The position numbers and the translations under genes are program-made. This document shows positions 1 to 7,380 of a DNA stretch of 43,502 bases, one piece after another. Each line of letters opens with the position of its first letter. The stretch's first letter is position 1. Origin of the DNA: Candidatus Methanoperedens nitratireducens (lineage in GTDB: Archaea; Halobacteriota; Methanosarcinia; Methanosarcinales; Methanoperedenaceae); assembly GCF_900196725.1 (NCBI RefSeq), contig NZ_FZMP01000229.1, positions 1 to 43,502 of the forward strand, read 5' to 3'. The notes below the pieces were generated by a model. It worked only from the letters and a program-made list of their open reading frames with translations. It had not been told where the DNA came from and ran no database searches.

Positions 1-190
1 CGAGCTTCTTCCGCAGGTATTCGGGATTTGTTATCCGTTTTTCTTCATGCACCTCCCTTCCCTTCAGTACCTTGAACCTTGATTCTTCATGCTGCCGGAT
101 ATCAAGACAGCGCATAAAATAAATAAAGCGCGGGCAGAAAAGGTACTCAAGCACATCGGAAATCGTGATAATCGTGTCCCTGGCAGTCAT
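1..190 (-). CDS. cas4: Cas4 CRISPR adaptation nuclease (N-terminal part, runs off window)
   Basis: The complement of 190-1 opens with ATG at 190 and stays open to the window edge, giving about 63 residues. The N-terminus (ISDVLEYLFCPRFIYFMRC, then RFKVLKGREVHEEK) is the classic Cas4 start, with the first Fe-S cysteine inside the LFCPRF motif and the conserved G-x-x-x-H of the RecB-like fold. Cas4 proteins are Fe-S nucleases that trim and PAM-select prespacers together with Cas1-Cas2. The gene begins 12 nt after the cas2 stop, so it is the last visible member of the cas1-cas2-cas4 adaptation cluster. The C-terminal nuclease motifs and the remaining Fe-S cysteines lie outside the window, so activity cannot be judged. 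Confidence 0.9.
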   Translation of the reverse strand, partial: MTARDTIITISDVLEYLFCPRFIYFMRCLDIRQHEESRFKVLKGREVHEEKRITNPEYLRKKL

Positions 191-202
191 AATTCGATAC
201 CC

Positions 203-496
203 TCAAAAAAATTTCGTCAATACTTCATCGCTTACAAGCTCTTTATCGAAAGCCTGACCGAGAAGCTTTACCTTCTTAAAAGACTCATCATCCATAGGAA
301 ATACATACACCGAATCTACATCAGGATCAATCACCTCTTCGCATTCTAAAGCCATGGAATCCCTCTCGTTCGCATTAAGAGTACCAAGAAAAACACTCTT
401 CTGCACCCGGTACAGACCTTTATCAAGGCAAATGCGGGCAACATTCTTGCGTCTGGTATTATCTGCAATATCATACACTACCCATACAATTGTCAT
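203..496 (-). CDS. cas2: Cas2 CRISPR adaptation protein
   Basis: A 97-aa protein of normal Cas2 length. It starts MTIVWVVYDIADNTRRKNVA, the ferredoxin-like first strand with the conserved Asp of the YDI motif, followed by the typical RVQKSVFLG strand and a VYVFPMD segment. Cas2 dimers bridge two Cas1 dimers in the spacer-integration complex. It begins 11 nt downstream of the cas1 stop and is followed closely by cas4, so the three are surely co-transcribed. Base composition is moderate in GC, like cas1 and unlike the AT-rich interference genes further upstream. Confidence 0.97.
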   Translation of the reverse strand: MTIVWVVYDIADNTRRKNVARICLDKGLYRVQKSVFLGTLNANERDSMALECEEVIDPDVDSVYVFPMDDESFKKVKLLGQAFDKELVSDEVLTKFF

Positions 497-507
497 ATCA
501 TCTCATC

Positions 508-1476
508 CTATTTTATCAAACTGTTCGCTATACTGTGACATACCATCTGTATCGTGTTACGAATTTTGACATTGCGTCCGTTGTATTCGATTTCCCTGTC
601 AAAAGTATCGTTAATAGCAGAGATCAACACAGATTTGCCCTCTTTGTTCAGGTATAAACCGCCTGGGATTTTATCGAACAAGCCCTCATGCACCTGTTTT
701 TTCGAAAAAAGGTTAATAACAGTCCTATCGATGTGTACCCTGAAAATCTCTATAAGATCGAAAACAAATGATCTTTTATTGTAATTATCAGTATGCAGGA
801 AGCCCATGTAAGGGTCAAGTCCTGCGATGATGCATGCTTTCTCAACCTGTGAGTACAGAACCCCATAGCCGTAATTGAGCAGGCAATTGAAGGCATCGTG
901 CGCCGGGTCCCGGCTCCTGCCGTTGAACTTCCAGGCATCGGGCATAATGCTGCTAAGAGCATCGAAATACGTGAGGGATGCCATGCCCTCAGTCCCCATA
1001 ATCGAGCCGCGCTTCTCTTCAAGTGAACCTTTCATGCCCATAAGGTCTTCCTTCAATTGCGCCATCTTCGCAATGCGCGGCTCAAGCACATCCTTATCGT
1101 CAGGACGGTTCTTTTTCAGGTCTTTGAGGAATTCAAGCTGGTTTTCAAGTTTTTGCACGATCCAGCCGCGCGCCAGGTTGAATCCCACAGCAGACGCCTC
1201 AGCCTCAAGCTGCCTGCGCCTGATAAGAGTGGTGCTTCCAAGCCTGGAGTGCCATACCCTGCCAAACGGGTTTCCATTATAATCAAGGAAAACTATATCG
1301 ATATTGTTCTCAACAGCAAACTCAATGGCATCTGTGGTAATGGTCGCAGATGTGGAAATAAGGATGCTGTCCACTTTATCAGCCGATATTTCAAGGCTCT
1401 TGTCATCGTTCTTTACAAGGAAACAGTTCTTTTCCTTTTTGAGATACGCGCCCCGCGTGTTTATTACAAGTTGCAT
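508..1476 (-). CDS. cas1: Cas1 CRISPR integrase
   Basis: About 322 aa, the usual Cas1 size. I chose ATG at 1476 (MQLVINTRGAYLKKE), the normal Cas1 start; an in-frame ATG at 1488 would add four residues. The N-terminal beta-domain (ISTSATITTDAIEF) is followed by the alpha-helical catalytic domain with GTEGMASLTYFDAL (metal-binding Glu), LNYGYGVLYS, GFLHTDN (catalytic His) and FDLIEIFR (acidic metal ligand). Cas1 integrates new spacers at the leader end of CRISPR arrays. A TATA-like box at 1503-1510 suggests that the adaptation genes have their own nearly leaderless promoter in addition to readthrough from cas6. Confidence 0.97.
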   Translation of the reverse strand: MQLVINTRGAYLKKEKNCFLVKNDDKSLEISADKVDSILISTSATITTDAIEFAVENNIDIVFLDYNGNPFGRVWHSRLGSTTLIRRRQLEAEASAVGFNLARGWIVQKLENQLEFLKDLKKNRPDDKDVLEPRIAKMAQLKEDLMGMKGSLEEKRGSIMGTEGMASLTYFDALSSIMPDAWKFNGRSRDPAHDAFNCLLNYGYGVLYSQVEKACIIAGLDPYMGFLHTDNYNKRSFVFDLIEIFRVHIDRTVINLFSKKQVHEGLFDKIPGGLYLNKEGKSVLISAINDTFDREIEYNGRNVKIRNTIQMVCHSIANSLIK

Positions 1477-1502
1477 GTCGCACAACATACTACAATCTTT
1501 AC

Positions 1503-1510
1503 ATATATAA
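1503..1510 (-). promoter_or_regulatory. TATA box for cas1-cas2-cas4
   Basis: On the minus strand the sequence TTATATATG lies 25-35 nt upstream of the two possible cas1 ATG codons (1488, 1476). That is the spacing for an archaeal TATA box serving a leaderless or very short-leader mRNA. Promoter function is inferred from position and composition only. Confidence 0.45.
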
Positions 1511-1578
1511 TATTATTTTGAACTTTTAAACAATCCTGTGAACACTTTGCGTCCTTTGCACGTTTTTGCGGTGCATGA

Positions 1579-2253
1579 CTATTTGTCTCGGTTTTGATTT
1601 TCCGAACTGATAACAGCCCCGAAGCCCCGTGAGACCGATTTCCCTACGCCGAGATAATCAGGTATGAGGAAGTTGGCGCAAAACCCTCCTGTGAAGCTCA
1701 TCACGTTCACGTCTTTTAACCTGCTTTTCCTGATTTTTACATCAACATCGCACTTTATCATCCCAGACACCTGGTAATCCAGCGATTTCGACATGGAGAG
1801 CAAGTTCGCTATCAGCGTTTTTCTCAGGAATTCCTTTCTTTCCTCCATTCCGCTCATCCCATAGTACCGCATATAATTCTCCTGGTTCAGCGCAAGCCAC
1901 GGGGTTGCGAACTCATAGGAATGTATCTTATCGGTTATCCCGAACTCCTGGTTCCTGACAGCGATGCCCTTCTCCACTATCTCATACACCTCCCCACCAA
2001 GTTTTATTTCATCGTATTTATCATAAATCTGTTTTAAAACTTCGGCGCCGTCATTAATGCCAATGACCATCGGTGCGCCGTCTATCATTTTGTACTGCAC
2101 CAGAGGATAGCGGTAGATGAGCTTATCGGCATTGTGCTGGTGGAGGAGGGAGTATTCATTGAATCTGGTGGCGAAGAAGCCGCGCAGTTCAGGAGCGGAG
2201 CCACGGATGGGGCGGGTGGAGGCGAGGGTGAGGGTGAAGGTTTTAATATTCAT
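1579..2253 (-). CDS. cas6: Cas6 crRNA-processing endoribonuclease
   Basis: A 224-aa Cas6b-like protein that cuts the CRISPR precursor transcript within repeats. The N-terminal ferredoxin-like half carries APELRGFFATRFNEY, LLHQHN and YRYPLVQYK, as in Cas6b families. The C-terminal glycine-rich RNA-binding loop YLGVGKSVSRGFG lies near residues 199-211. The histidines of LLHQHN (about residues 38-40) are candidate catalytic residues. The gene is intact and lies just upstream of cas1, away from its more usual place beside the cascade genes. Its first ~220 bp are duplicated at 3032-3242 on the other side of the vapBC module. A TATA-like sequence around 2276-2283 could give a leaderless cas6 transcript. 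Confidence 0.93.
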   Translation of the reverse strand: MNIKTFTLTLASTRPIRGSAPELRGFFATRFNEYSLLHQHNADKLIYRYPLVQYKMIDGAPMVIGINDGAEVLKQIYDKYDEIKLGGEVYEIVEKGIAVRNQEFGITDKIHSYEFATPWLALNQENYMRYYGMSGMEERKEFLRKTLIANLLSMSKSLDYQVSGMIKCDVDVKIRKSRLKDVNVMSFTGGFCANFLIPDYLGVGKSVSRGFGAVISSENQNRDK

Positions 2254-2409
2254 ATTTCAATGCACTGAACAGGGATTTATTAACACAGATAATCGTGCTA
2301 TTTATCCTCCTGTCGGTTATAGATTTCTGATTTTTTTTCTCAAATCGTTCAGAACCCCAAAATATATAGCAAACAGTAGCTATTTATACGATAGAACAAA
2401 GTAGATAAG
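2254..2409. promoter_or_regulatory. Divergent promoter region between cas6 and vapBC
   Basis: This 156-bp AT-rich spacer separates cas6 (minus) from vapB (plus). Minus-strand GTTAATAAAT (2284-2275) lies about 25 nt from the cas6 ATG. Plus-strand TATTTATA (2381-2388) lies about 25 nt from the vapB GTG at 2410. Both spacings fit leaderless archaeal transcription. The two units could share regulation, for example by the VapB antitoxin; that is inference. Confidence 0.4.
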
Positions 2410-2655
2410 GTGGTAAAAGTGCCATTCAAGACCATTAAAATAAGGGATGAGACCTATGAGAACTTGAACGCCCTTATAGGTGACCTGATGAAAGAGTTCA
2501 AAAGACCTGTATCCATGGATGAGGCATTGAGATATTTACTTAAGAGCAGGAAAAATATGCCAAGTAAGTTTGCCGGGGGCTGGAAGATGGACGAGGATGA
2601 ACTTGATAAGATGAGAAGCGAATTAAAGGAGGCGTGGAAAAGATGGGAATTGTAG
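2410..2655 (+). CDS. vapB: VapB-like antitoxin
   Basis: An 81-aa acidic/basic small protein with GTG start (a second GTG at 2419 is possible). The N-terminal segment TIKIRDETYENLNAL resembles the ribbon-helix-helix or AbrB-like strand of archaeal VapB antitoxins of the 'antitoxin VapB family' (often KTI-x-hydrophobic-RDETY). The C-terminus (KMDEDELDKMRSELKEAWKRW) is a charged helix expected to wrap the PIN toxin. It overlaps vapC by 13 nt (or 22 nt with the alternative vapC start), typical of TA operons. It points opposite to the cas operon and sits between cas3 and cas6. The antitoxin class is inferred from the sequence motif and its partner. Confidence 0.85.
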   Translation: MVKVPFKTIKIRDETYENLNALIGDLMKEFKRPVSMDEALRYLLKSRKNMPSKFAGGWKMDEDELDKMRSELKEAWKRWEL

Positions 2656-3035
2656 TAGATACCAATATCCTGATCGATCTTCTAAGGGATGAACGGTATG
2701 CTGTTAACAAAATGAAAGAGCTTGAGAAAAACGAGGATATCGCCACTACGGATATAAACGCCTTCGAGCTGTACTTCGGAGCTTACAATTCCAGGGATAA
2801 AGAGAGGAATATCGCATCGACAAGGGGTCTTTTGAAAAACCTGACCCTGCTGCATACAGGGGAAGGGAGTATGGAGACCGCAGGGAGGATATTTGCGCAA
2901 AGAAGGGCAGAAGGCAGGATGATTGAAATCAGGGATCTGCTCATCGCCTCAATCGCATTGCAGAGTGGATACAGGCTCCTGACGAACAACAGGGATCATT
3001 TTGAAGGGATAAAAGGGCTGGTCATTCAGGATTAA
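2643..3035 (+). CDS. vapC: VapC PIN-domain ribonuclease toxin
   Basis: A 130-aa PIN-domain protein. I start it at ATG 2643 because AGGAGG at 2627-2632 is ideally spaced for it; an in-frame GTG at 2634 lies too close. The four PIN motifs are visible: VVDTNILIDLL (first Asp), TDINAFELYFGA (Glu), IEIRDLLIASIAL (Asp) and LLTNNRDHF (Asn/Asp). Family members are Mg-dependent RNases that cleave tRNA or rRNA when free of VapB. The stop codon abuts the truncated second copy of the cas6 5' end, and the TAA may even lie within the outer edge of that duplicated sequence. The module probably stabilises the locus, which is inference. Confidence 0.93.
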   Translation: MGIVVDTNILIDLLRDERYAVNKMKELEKNEDIATTDINAFELYFGAYNSRDKERNIASTRGLLKNLTLLHTGEGSMETAGRIFAQRRAEGRMIEIRDLLIASIALQSGYRLLTNNRDHFEGIKGLVIQD

Positions 3036-3242
3036 ATTTTCGGCGCAGTCAATAGTGCCCGGCGCGCCGTCTGTTGTTTTGTACTGTGCCGGAGGATAGC
3101 GGTAGATGAGCTTATCGGCATTGTGCTGGTGGAGGGGGGAGTATTCATTGAATTTGGTGGCGAAGAAGCCGCGCAATTCAGGTGCGGAGCCGCGGATGGG
3201 GCGGGTGGAGGCGAGGATGAGGGTGAAGGTGCGGAGGAGCAT
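3032..3242 (-). pseudogene. Truncated duplicate of the cas6 5' end
   Basis: On the minus strand from ATG 3242 the first ~62 residues (MLLRTFTLILASTRPIRG, then APELRGFFATKFNEYSPLHQ) are nearly identical to Cas6 residues 1-62. At the DNA level the similarity is roughly 90% by eye, with a 9-nt deletion, and ends within or beside the vapC stop codon. After that the frame runs into vapC antisense sequence. The remnant begins 2 nt after the cas3 stop codon, the position expected for an operonic cas6. It is therefore probably the broken original or a hybrid junction, while the complete copy lies at 1579-2253. It lacks the glycine-rich RNA-binding loop and cannot be a functional nuclease. Confidence 0.9.
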
Positions 3243-3244
3243 AA

Positions 3245-4822
3245 TTAAAAAAGTAAGGTTCCCCCTGAACCCGGTATGAATCCAATTTCTGTATCATACC
3301 TATCTTTTAATTCTTCTATTGAAATATAGGCTATACCAGTTTCATTTTCAGGATTTGGTGCCTTATTTTTGGGGATTGAAATAACGTATTCATAGAAATC
3401 TTTTTTTATTTTTAAGAATTCGTTTTTTCTATCAAGTGGGTTTTTTAGTTCTCTTATTGCCTTATATTGATTCCATACAGCTTTAGCGAAATAGTCCAAC
3501 TCGATATACACATCGATTTTATAGTAGTCATCTTGAATAAGTTTGAAATTTTTACATAGTTGTTCAAATTCTAATTTTTTGACAAACGAAAGAATACTAT
3601 CGGATTCGTCATCACTTCCACTGTCTTTGATTTTTTTAAAGTAATTATTACTCAAAGTTAAAAAGTAATTTTCGCTTATCCTTTCTGGAGCCTCTTTGAG
3701 GACGTCCCTAGTTTTATCGATTAGAAAGGGTGAATAGATATACCTATAGAATTCCTTATTTTCATCTTTAAGGATAAATAATTTTACGAGTCCTTTCTTC
3801 CCATCTGTATAGTTTCGATTGCATCTTCCAGAAACTTGATTTATTGAATCCATTGGTGAAAAATCACGATAAACAATATCCACATCAATATCTACCCCAG
3901 CTTCAATTAATTGAGTACTGACAATTATTTTTCTATCTTTATTGTCTTTTATTTCGTTTATTCGTTCAAGCCGCTGATAAGGGGTAATATTAGTAGAAAG
4001 ATAATACAACTTTGTATCTGGAATTTTTAAAGATTTTAAATATTGGTACACATTTTTTGAAGAATTTATTGTATTCAGGACAATAAGAAAATTTTTACTA
4101 TTATTTGCTTCAACATCCTTTTTTACAATCTCTTCAAAATCATCAAGAATCATGGGTTCAATATTTGGTATTAGTTCGATTCTATCAAATCTGTCAAAAT
4201 AAGTTTTTTTGTTTTTTACAAGTTCAACGATTTCATTCTTACTTTCATCAAATATCAAAGGTTGAGTAGCGGTTACAAAAACAAAATAAGTATTGAAACA
4301 TTTTGAAAATAATGAAATAACCTCTTTGAATAAAAGCCAATATTCATGAGGGATCGATTGAACTTCATCAAGAATTACAATTGAATTTATAATGTTATGA
4401 CATTTTCGTAAGGACCTATTTTTATTTGAAATTAAAGTATGAAATAATTGTATGAATGTTGTTACAATGATCTCAGCGTTCCATCCTTCAATCAATAGTA
4501 GGCTTTCGGGGGTTTCGTAATCAGATTTTTCCTCCGTTTCATAAAAAATGTCAGATAAATGGTGATGCTTCAATAGAATATCAGTTGTTGGAGTTTTTCC
4601 CTGAACTTTTTCAAATACTTCTTCAAAAACCTTGAAATTCTGATCTATAATACTTAAAAATGGAAGTGAATATATAATTTTAGGTGTAAAGTTAATCTCC
4701 TTTCTAATTTTTTCCCTTAGTTTTAAAGAAAAAGATAAAACAGTAAGTGTTTTCCCAGTTCCAGTCGGAACATTCAAAGAATAGATATTATTATTCAAAT
4801 TCAAGGTTTTTAATTCTCCCAT
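3245..4822 (-). CDS. cas3: Cas3 helicase part (Cas3')
   Basis: A 525-aa superfamily 2 helicase. Motif I (NVPTGTGKTL) lies only 17 residues from the ATG; motif II is ILDEVQSIPHEYW (the DEVQ form common in Cas3), motif III FVTATQP, and motif VI QVSGRCNRN. Cas3 is the ATP-dependent motor of type I CRISPR interference, unwinding DNA that Cascade has marked. The same frame is open upstream to 4870 and encodes KIDIIRNEIYSDV, a normal Cas3 lead-in to motif I. It overlaps the stop of the HD gene, so the two ORFs look like one cas3 split by a 1-nt shift in an A-rich stretch (see the findings). The gene is very AT-rich. Confidence 0.93.
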   Translation of the reverse strand: MGELKTLNLNNNIYSLNVPTGTGKTLTVLSFSLKLREKIRKEINFTPKIIYSLPFLSIIDQNFKVFEEVFEKVQGKTPTTDILLKHHHLSDIFYETEEKSDYETPESLLLIEGWNAEIIVTTFIQLFHTLISNKNRSLRKCHNIINSIVILDEVQSIPHEYWLLFKEVISLFSKCFNTYFVFVTATQPLIFDESKNEIVELVKNKKTYFDRFDRIELIPNIEPMILDDFEEIVKKDVEANNSKNFLIVLNTINSSKNVYQYLKSLKIPDTKLYYLSTNITPYQRLERINEIKDNKDRKIIVSTQLIEAGVDIDVDIVYRDFSPMDSINQVSGRCNRNYTDGKKGLVKLFILKDENKEFYRYIYSPFLIDKTRDVLKEAPERISENYFLTLSNNYFKKIKDSGSDDESDSILSFVKKLEFEQLCKNFKLIQDDYYKIDVYIELDYFAKAVWNQYKAIRELKNPLDRKNEFLKIKKDFYEYVISIPKNKAPNPENETGIAYISIEELKDRYDTEIGFIPGSGGTLLF

Positions 4823-4854
4823 AACATCTGAATAAATTTCATTTCGAATAATAT

Positions 4855-5631
4855 CTATTTTATTTTTGGTTTATCGTAGCCTTTAATTGTCCGATAATTA
4901 TCAACCAAATCAAAAGGAATCACTTTATTGCTTTCGATTTCTTGAAGACCTGACGCATCTAATTTATCTGAATTTAAAAGAATAGAATAAAAAAGCTGAG
5001 TTAAGAGATAACATTGGATGGATTTTTCTTTTTCTAAATAATCAGAAAAACCCCTTCTGTTACTTTTAATTTCTCCAATTATTCTTTCATAACCACAAAT
5101 AAATTTAGTTATATCAATATTAGGCAGCAACTCTAAGTAGATTTCTTTGAGTTCTTCGAAATATAATAATTTAATTTGCCTTCCCAAAATTTCGATATTA
5201 TCCTTGTCTAAACTTAAAATTTCATCTTGCGCATCTTCCAAGTTTCCATGATGTTTTTTTACTACAAGATAACCTATCAAAGGTAAAAATTGGAATTTTA
5301 ACTCTTTAAATGACTCTTTTATCACAAAATAAGTAAATATTGAAGATAGCAGGCCATGCCTTGTTTCAGGATTATTCTTTAGGGAAGCTTTGCGTTTTTC
5401 ATCTTTTTCGTTTATATAACTTTGAAAATTACAGGTACCTTTTCCAAAATCATGTGAAACACCTGTAAAATAGGAAAAATTTGCAAATATTTCATCATTT
5501 AAACCAAAAAACTTTGAATTGATGTTCTTTGATTCAACAGTAGTTTTACAGAATAATCCTACATTTCTAAGATGGTCAATTAAGAATTTGTCAGGATGAG
5601 ATTTTAGATCAAAGGAAGATGATTGATTCAT
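4855..5631 (-). CDS. cas3: Cas3 HD nuclease part (Cas3'')
   Basis: About 258 aa from ATG 5631 (MNQSSSFDLKSHPDKFLIDH); an in-frame ATG at 5658 would lie deeper inside cas5. HD-domain signatures are DHLRNVG, GVSHDFGKGTCNFQSY (the HD pair), TRHGLLSS and KKHHGN, giving the metal-binding histidines and aspartate of the Cas3 nuclease that degrades target DNA. It overlaps cas5 by 23 nt. It ends at TAG 4857-4855, just where the helicase frame takes over. Either this is a naturally split Cas3''/Cas3' pair or a frameshifted single Cas3; the perfect continuity of homology across the junction favours the latter. Confidence 0.9.
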   Translation of the reverse strand: MNQSSSFDLKSHPDKFLIDHLRNVGLFCKTTVESKNINSKFFGLNDEIFANFSYFTGVSHDFGKGTCNFQSYINEKDEKRKASLKNNPETRHGLLSSIFTYFVIKESFKELKFQFLPLIGYLVVKKHHGNLEDAQDEILSLDKDNIEILGRQIKLLYFEELKEIYLELLPNIDITKFICGYERIIGEIKSNRRGFSDYLEKEKSIQCYLLTQLFYSILLNSDKLDASGLQEIESNKVIPFDLVDNYRTIKGYDKPKIK

Positions 5632-6331
5632 TATTATCCAATTCCCAATATCTATCAACTTTTGCCGTTATTCCTTTTCCATTAATTCCATTTCTTTCGA
5701 ACATAACTTTTCTATATTCTTTTAATGTTCTATCCAGTTCCATTTCAGTTGGAATTGTTTCAGAAAAATATTCCCCATCTTCCAATTTGATTTCTTTGAT
5801 CAAGTCAGTAGGAATAGCGGAATCCATTTTTACGAAATCGGAGGATGATTTTTCTTTTATTACCGTTTCTCCAATGAATTCAAAATTAGCTATATGTTCG
5901 GTAATCCCTAAGCATGGAGTATAGACGCATTTATGATATAAAAGCAGAGATTTTGCTTTATTAAATATATTTGGATCTGTATGATGGAAATATATTCTGT
6001 ATTTTGCATCTTTCACAAATTCGAACCTGATTTGTGTTCGAGGTCCATGTGAGCCTTTTTTAATCGGAATGAAATAGTCATCCTTAGTATTAATAAGATT
6101 TTCAGCAATTCTTACTTTTTTAATTGGATTCAAGATTTTAACGGCAATCTGCGCCTGTTGTTTTGAGAAATATTTTAAATATTCATCTTTTGGAAGGCCT
6201 AAGATAGCCCCTATAAGCCCACTAATTGCGGTTCTTGGTGGAATTGAAAAAGTAAGAGGCGATGTTGTAGTGTAGTATTTCCTAAAATGTGCATACTCAC
6301 CCCAAACATCGAATACCAATATTTTATCCAT
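5609..6331 (-). CDS. cas5: Cas5 (type I-B) Cascade subunit
   Basis: 240 aa, the size of Cas5h. The N-terminal RAMP strand ILVFDVWGEYAHFRKYYT and SPLTFSIPPRTAISGLIGAI (glycine-rich turn) are diagnostic of Cas5 of subtype I-B. The middle section, with KKGSHGPRTQIRFEFVKD, is also typical. Cas5 caps the 5' handle of the crRNA in the Cascade complex and contacts Cas8b and Cas7. It lies 5 nt after cas7 and overlaps the HD gene downstream. Strongly AT-rich codon choice matches cas3, cas7 and cas8b. Confidence 0.94.
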   Translation of the reverse strand: MDKILVFDVWGEYAHFRKYYTTTSPLTFSIPPRTAISGLIGAILGLPKDEYLKYFSKQQAQIAVKILNPIKKVRIAENLINTKDDYFIPIKKGSHGPRTQIRFEFVKDAKYRIYFHHTDPNIFNKAKSLLLYHKCVYTPCLGITEHIANFEFIGETVIKEKSSSDFVKMDSAIPTDLIKEIKLEDGEYFSETIPTEMELDRTLKEYRKVMFERNGINGKGITAKVDRYWELDNNESIIFL

Positions 6332-6336
6332 ACATC

Positions 6337-7380
6337 CTACAATGATAACGGTAGTGCTGGAATTCCGGTGCTTTTAAAAGCTTCATTAATCGCGACTTCT
6401 TTACCTTCTAATTCAAATCTAGCTCGTTCATCAATTTTGTATTCAACATTTTGAATTAAATCCTTTTTGTTTTTTAGGACGTCGATTATTTTTGTCAGAT
6501 TTATCTTTACTTGAGAGATGTCTCTCAATTCTTCATCAGGAACTTCTTTCACTAAAGAAATCATACTATTGAGGTCACCTATGTGATAATTAGTCTCTTT
6601 GTAATTTACTTTTATAAGCAATCTTGGAACTTGGCCAACTTTTGATCTTGAGATTAGATTTTTTGTACCGTTCCATATACTATCGAGTAGAAGCTTTACA
6701 TCATCATCTGTTAGTTTTGTCTCTTTTGCGGCATTTTCATTTATGATTCCATAGAAGTTTATTAATGAGTAGAATAGAAAATCTTCTTCACGGAACGTCT
6801 TTTGTTCAGCATTCTTACCAGAGGCAAATGCACCCGTTCCTTTGAAGTGTTTAATGAATACTTTATGCAGCGATCTACCTATCTTAAATTGAACAGGTCC
6901 CGTAAAAGTCAAAGAACTTGTCTGTTCTTTGCTTTCAGTTTGTTCTTTAATATCTTCTTTAGGCTTTTCAGTCTTTTTTCCCTTCTTAACTTTCAATTCC
7001 AACGGAATTGTTGCTCCGAAGAGTCTCACGTCTATACATTGTTTTAGAATTTCAAATGTAGCTATCTCTTTTTGTTGCTGAAGTGTTTTGCCCTCTCGTT
7101 CCGCTAATGGAATATGTTTTAAAAAATCTGATGCTCTTAGTTTTGCGTCCTGAATGTGGCCTTCTTCATCGGATATCTCTCGTACAAAAATATCTTGTTT
7201 CTTAAAGTTGTATAAATAGTCCCGGATAGTTCTCTTAAGCCTTACATCTGTTACAAGATTGACGCCTGTTTCTTCATCAATTCTTGGTTTATTTTCATCC
7301 AAAGGGTCTCCATTTGGATTTGCATCTTTCACATCGTACAAAAAAACAAGTTCCGACCTATTTGTGATTATATTGCTCAT
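6337..7380 (-). CDS. cas7: Cas7 (Csh2-type) Cascade backbone
   Basis: 347 aa. The N-terminus SELVFLYDVKDANPNGDPLD followed by KPRIDEETGVNLVTDVRLKR is the signature of Csh2, the Cas7 family of subtype I-B. Multiple copies polymerise along the crRNA. A lysine/glutamate-rich insert near residues 120-140 is probably a disordered loop. The ATG overlaps the cas8b stop by 4 nt (ATGA), implying translational coupling and co-transcription. AT-rich composition matches its neighbours. Confidence 0.96.
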   Translation of the reverse strand: MSNIITNRSELVFLYDVKDANPNGDPLDENKPRIDEETGVNLVTDVRLKRTIRDYLYNFKKQDIFVREISDEEGHIQDAKLRASDFLKHIPLAEREGKTLQQQKEIATFEILKQCIDVRLFGATIPLELKVKKGKKTEKPKEDIKEQTESKEQTSSLTFTGPVQFKIGRSLHKVFIKHFKGTGAFASGKNAEQKTFREEDFLFYSLINFYGIINENAAKETKLTDDDVKLLLDSIWNGTKNLISRSKVGQVPRLLIKVNYKETNYHIGDLNSMISLVKEVPDEELRDISQVKINLTKIIDVLKNKKDLIQNVEYKIDERARFELEGKEVAINEAFKSTGIPALPLSL

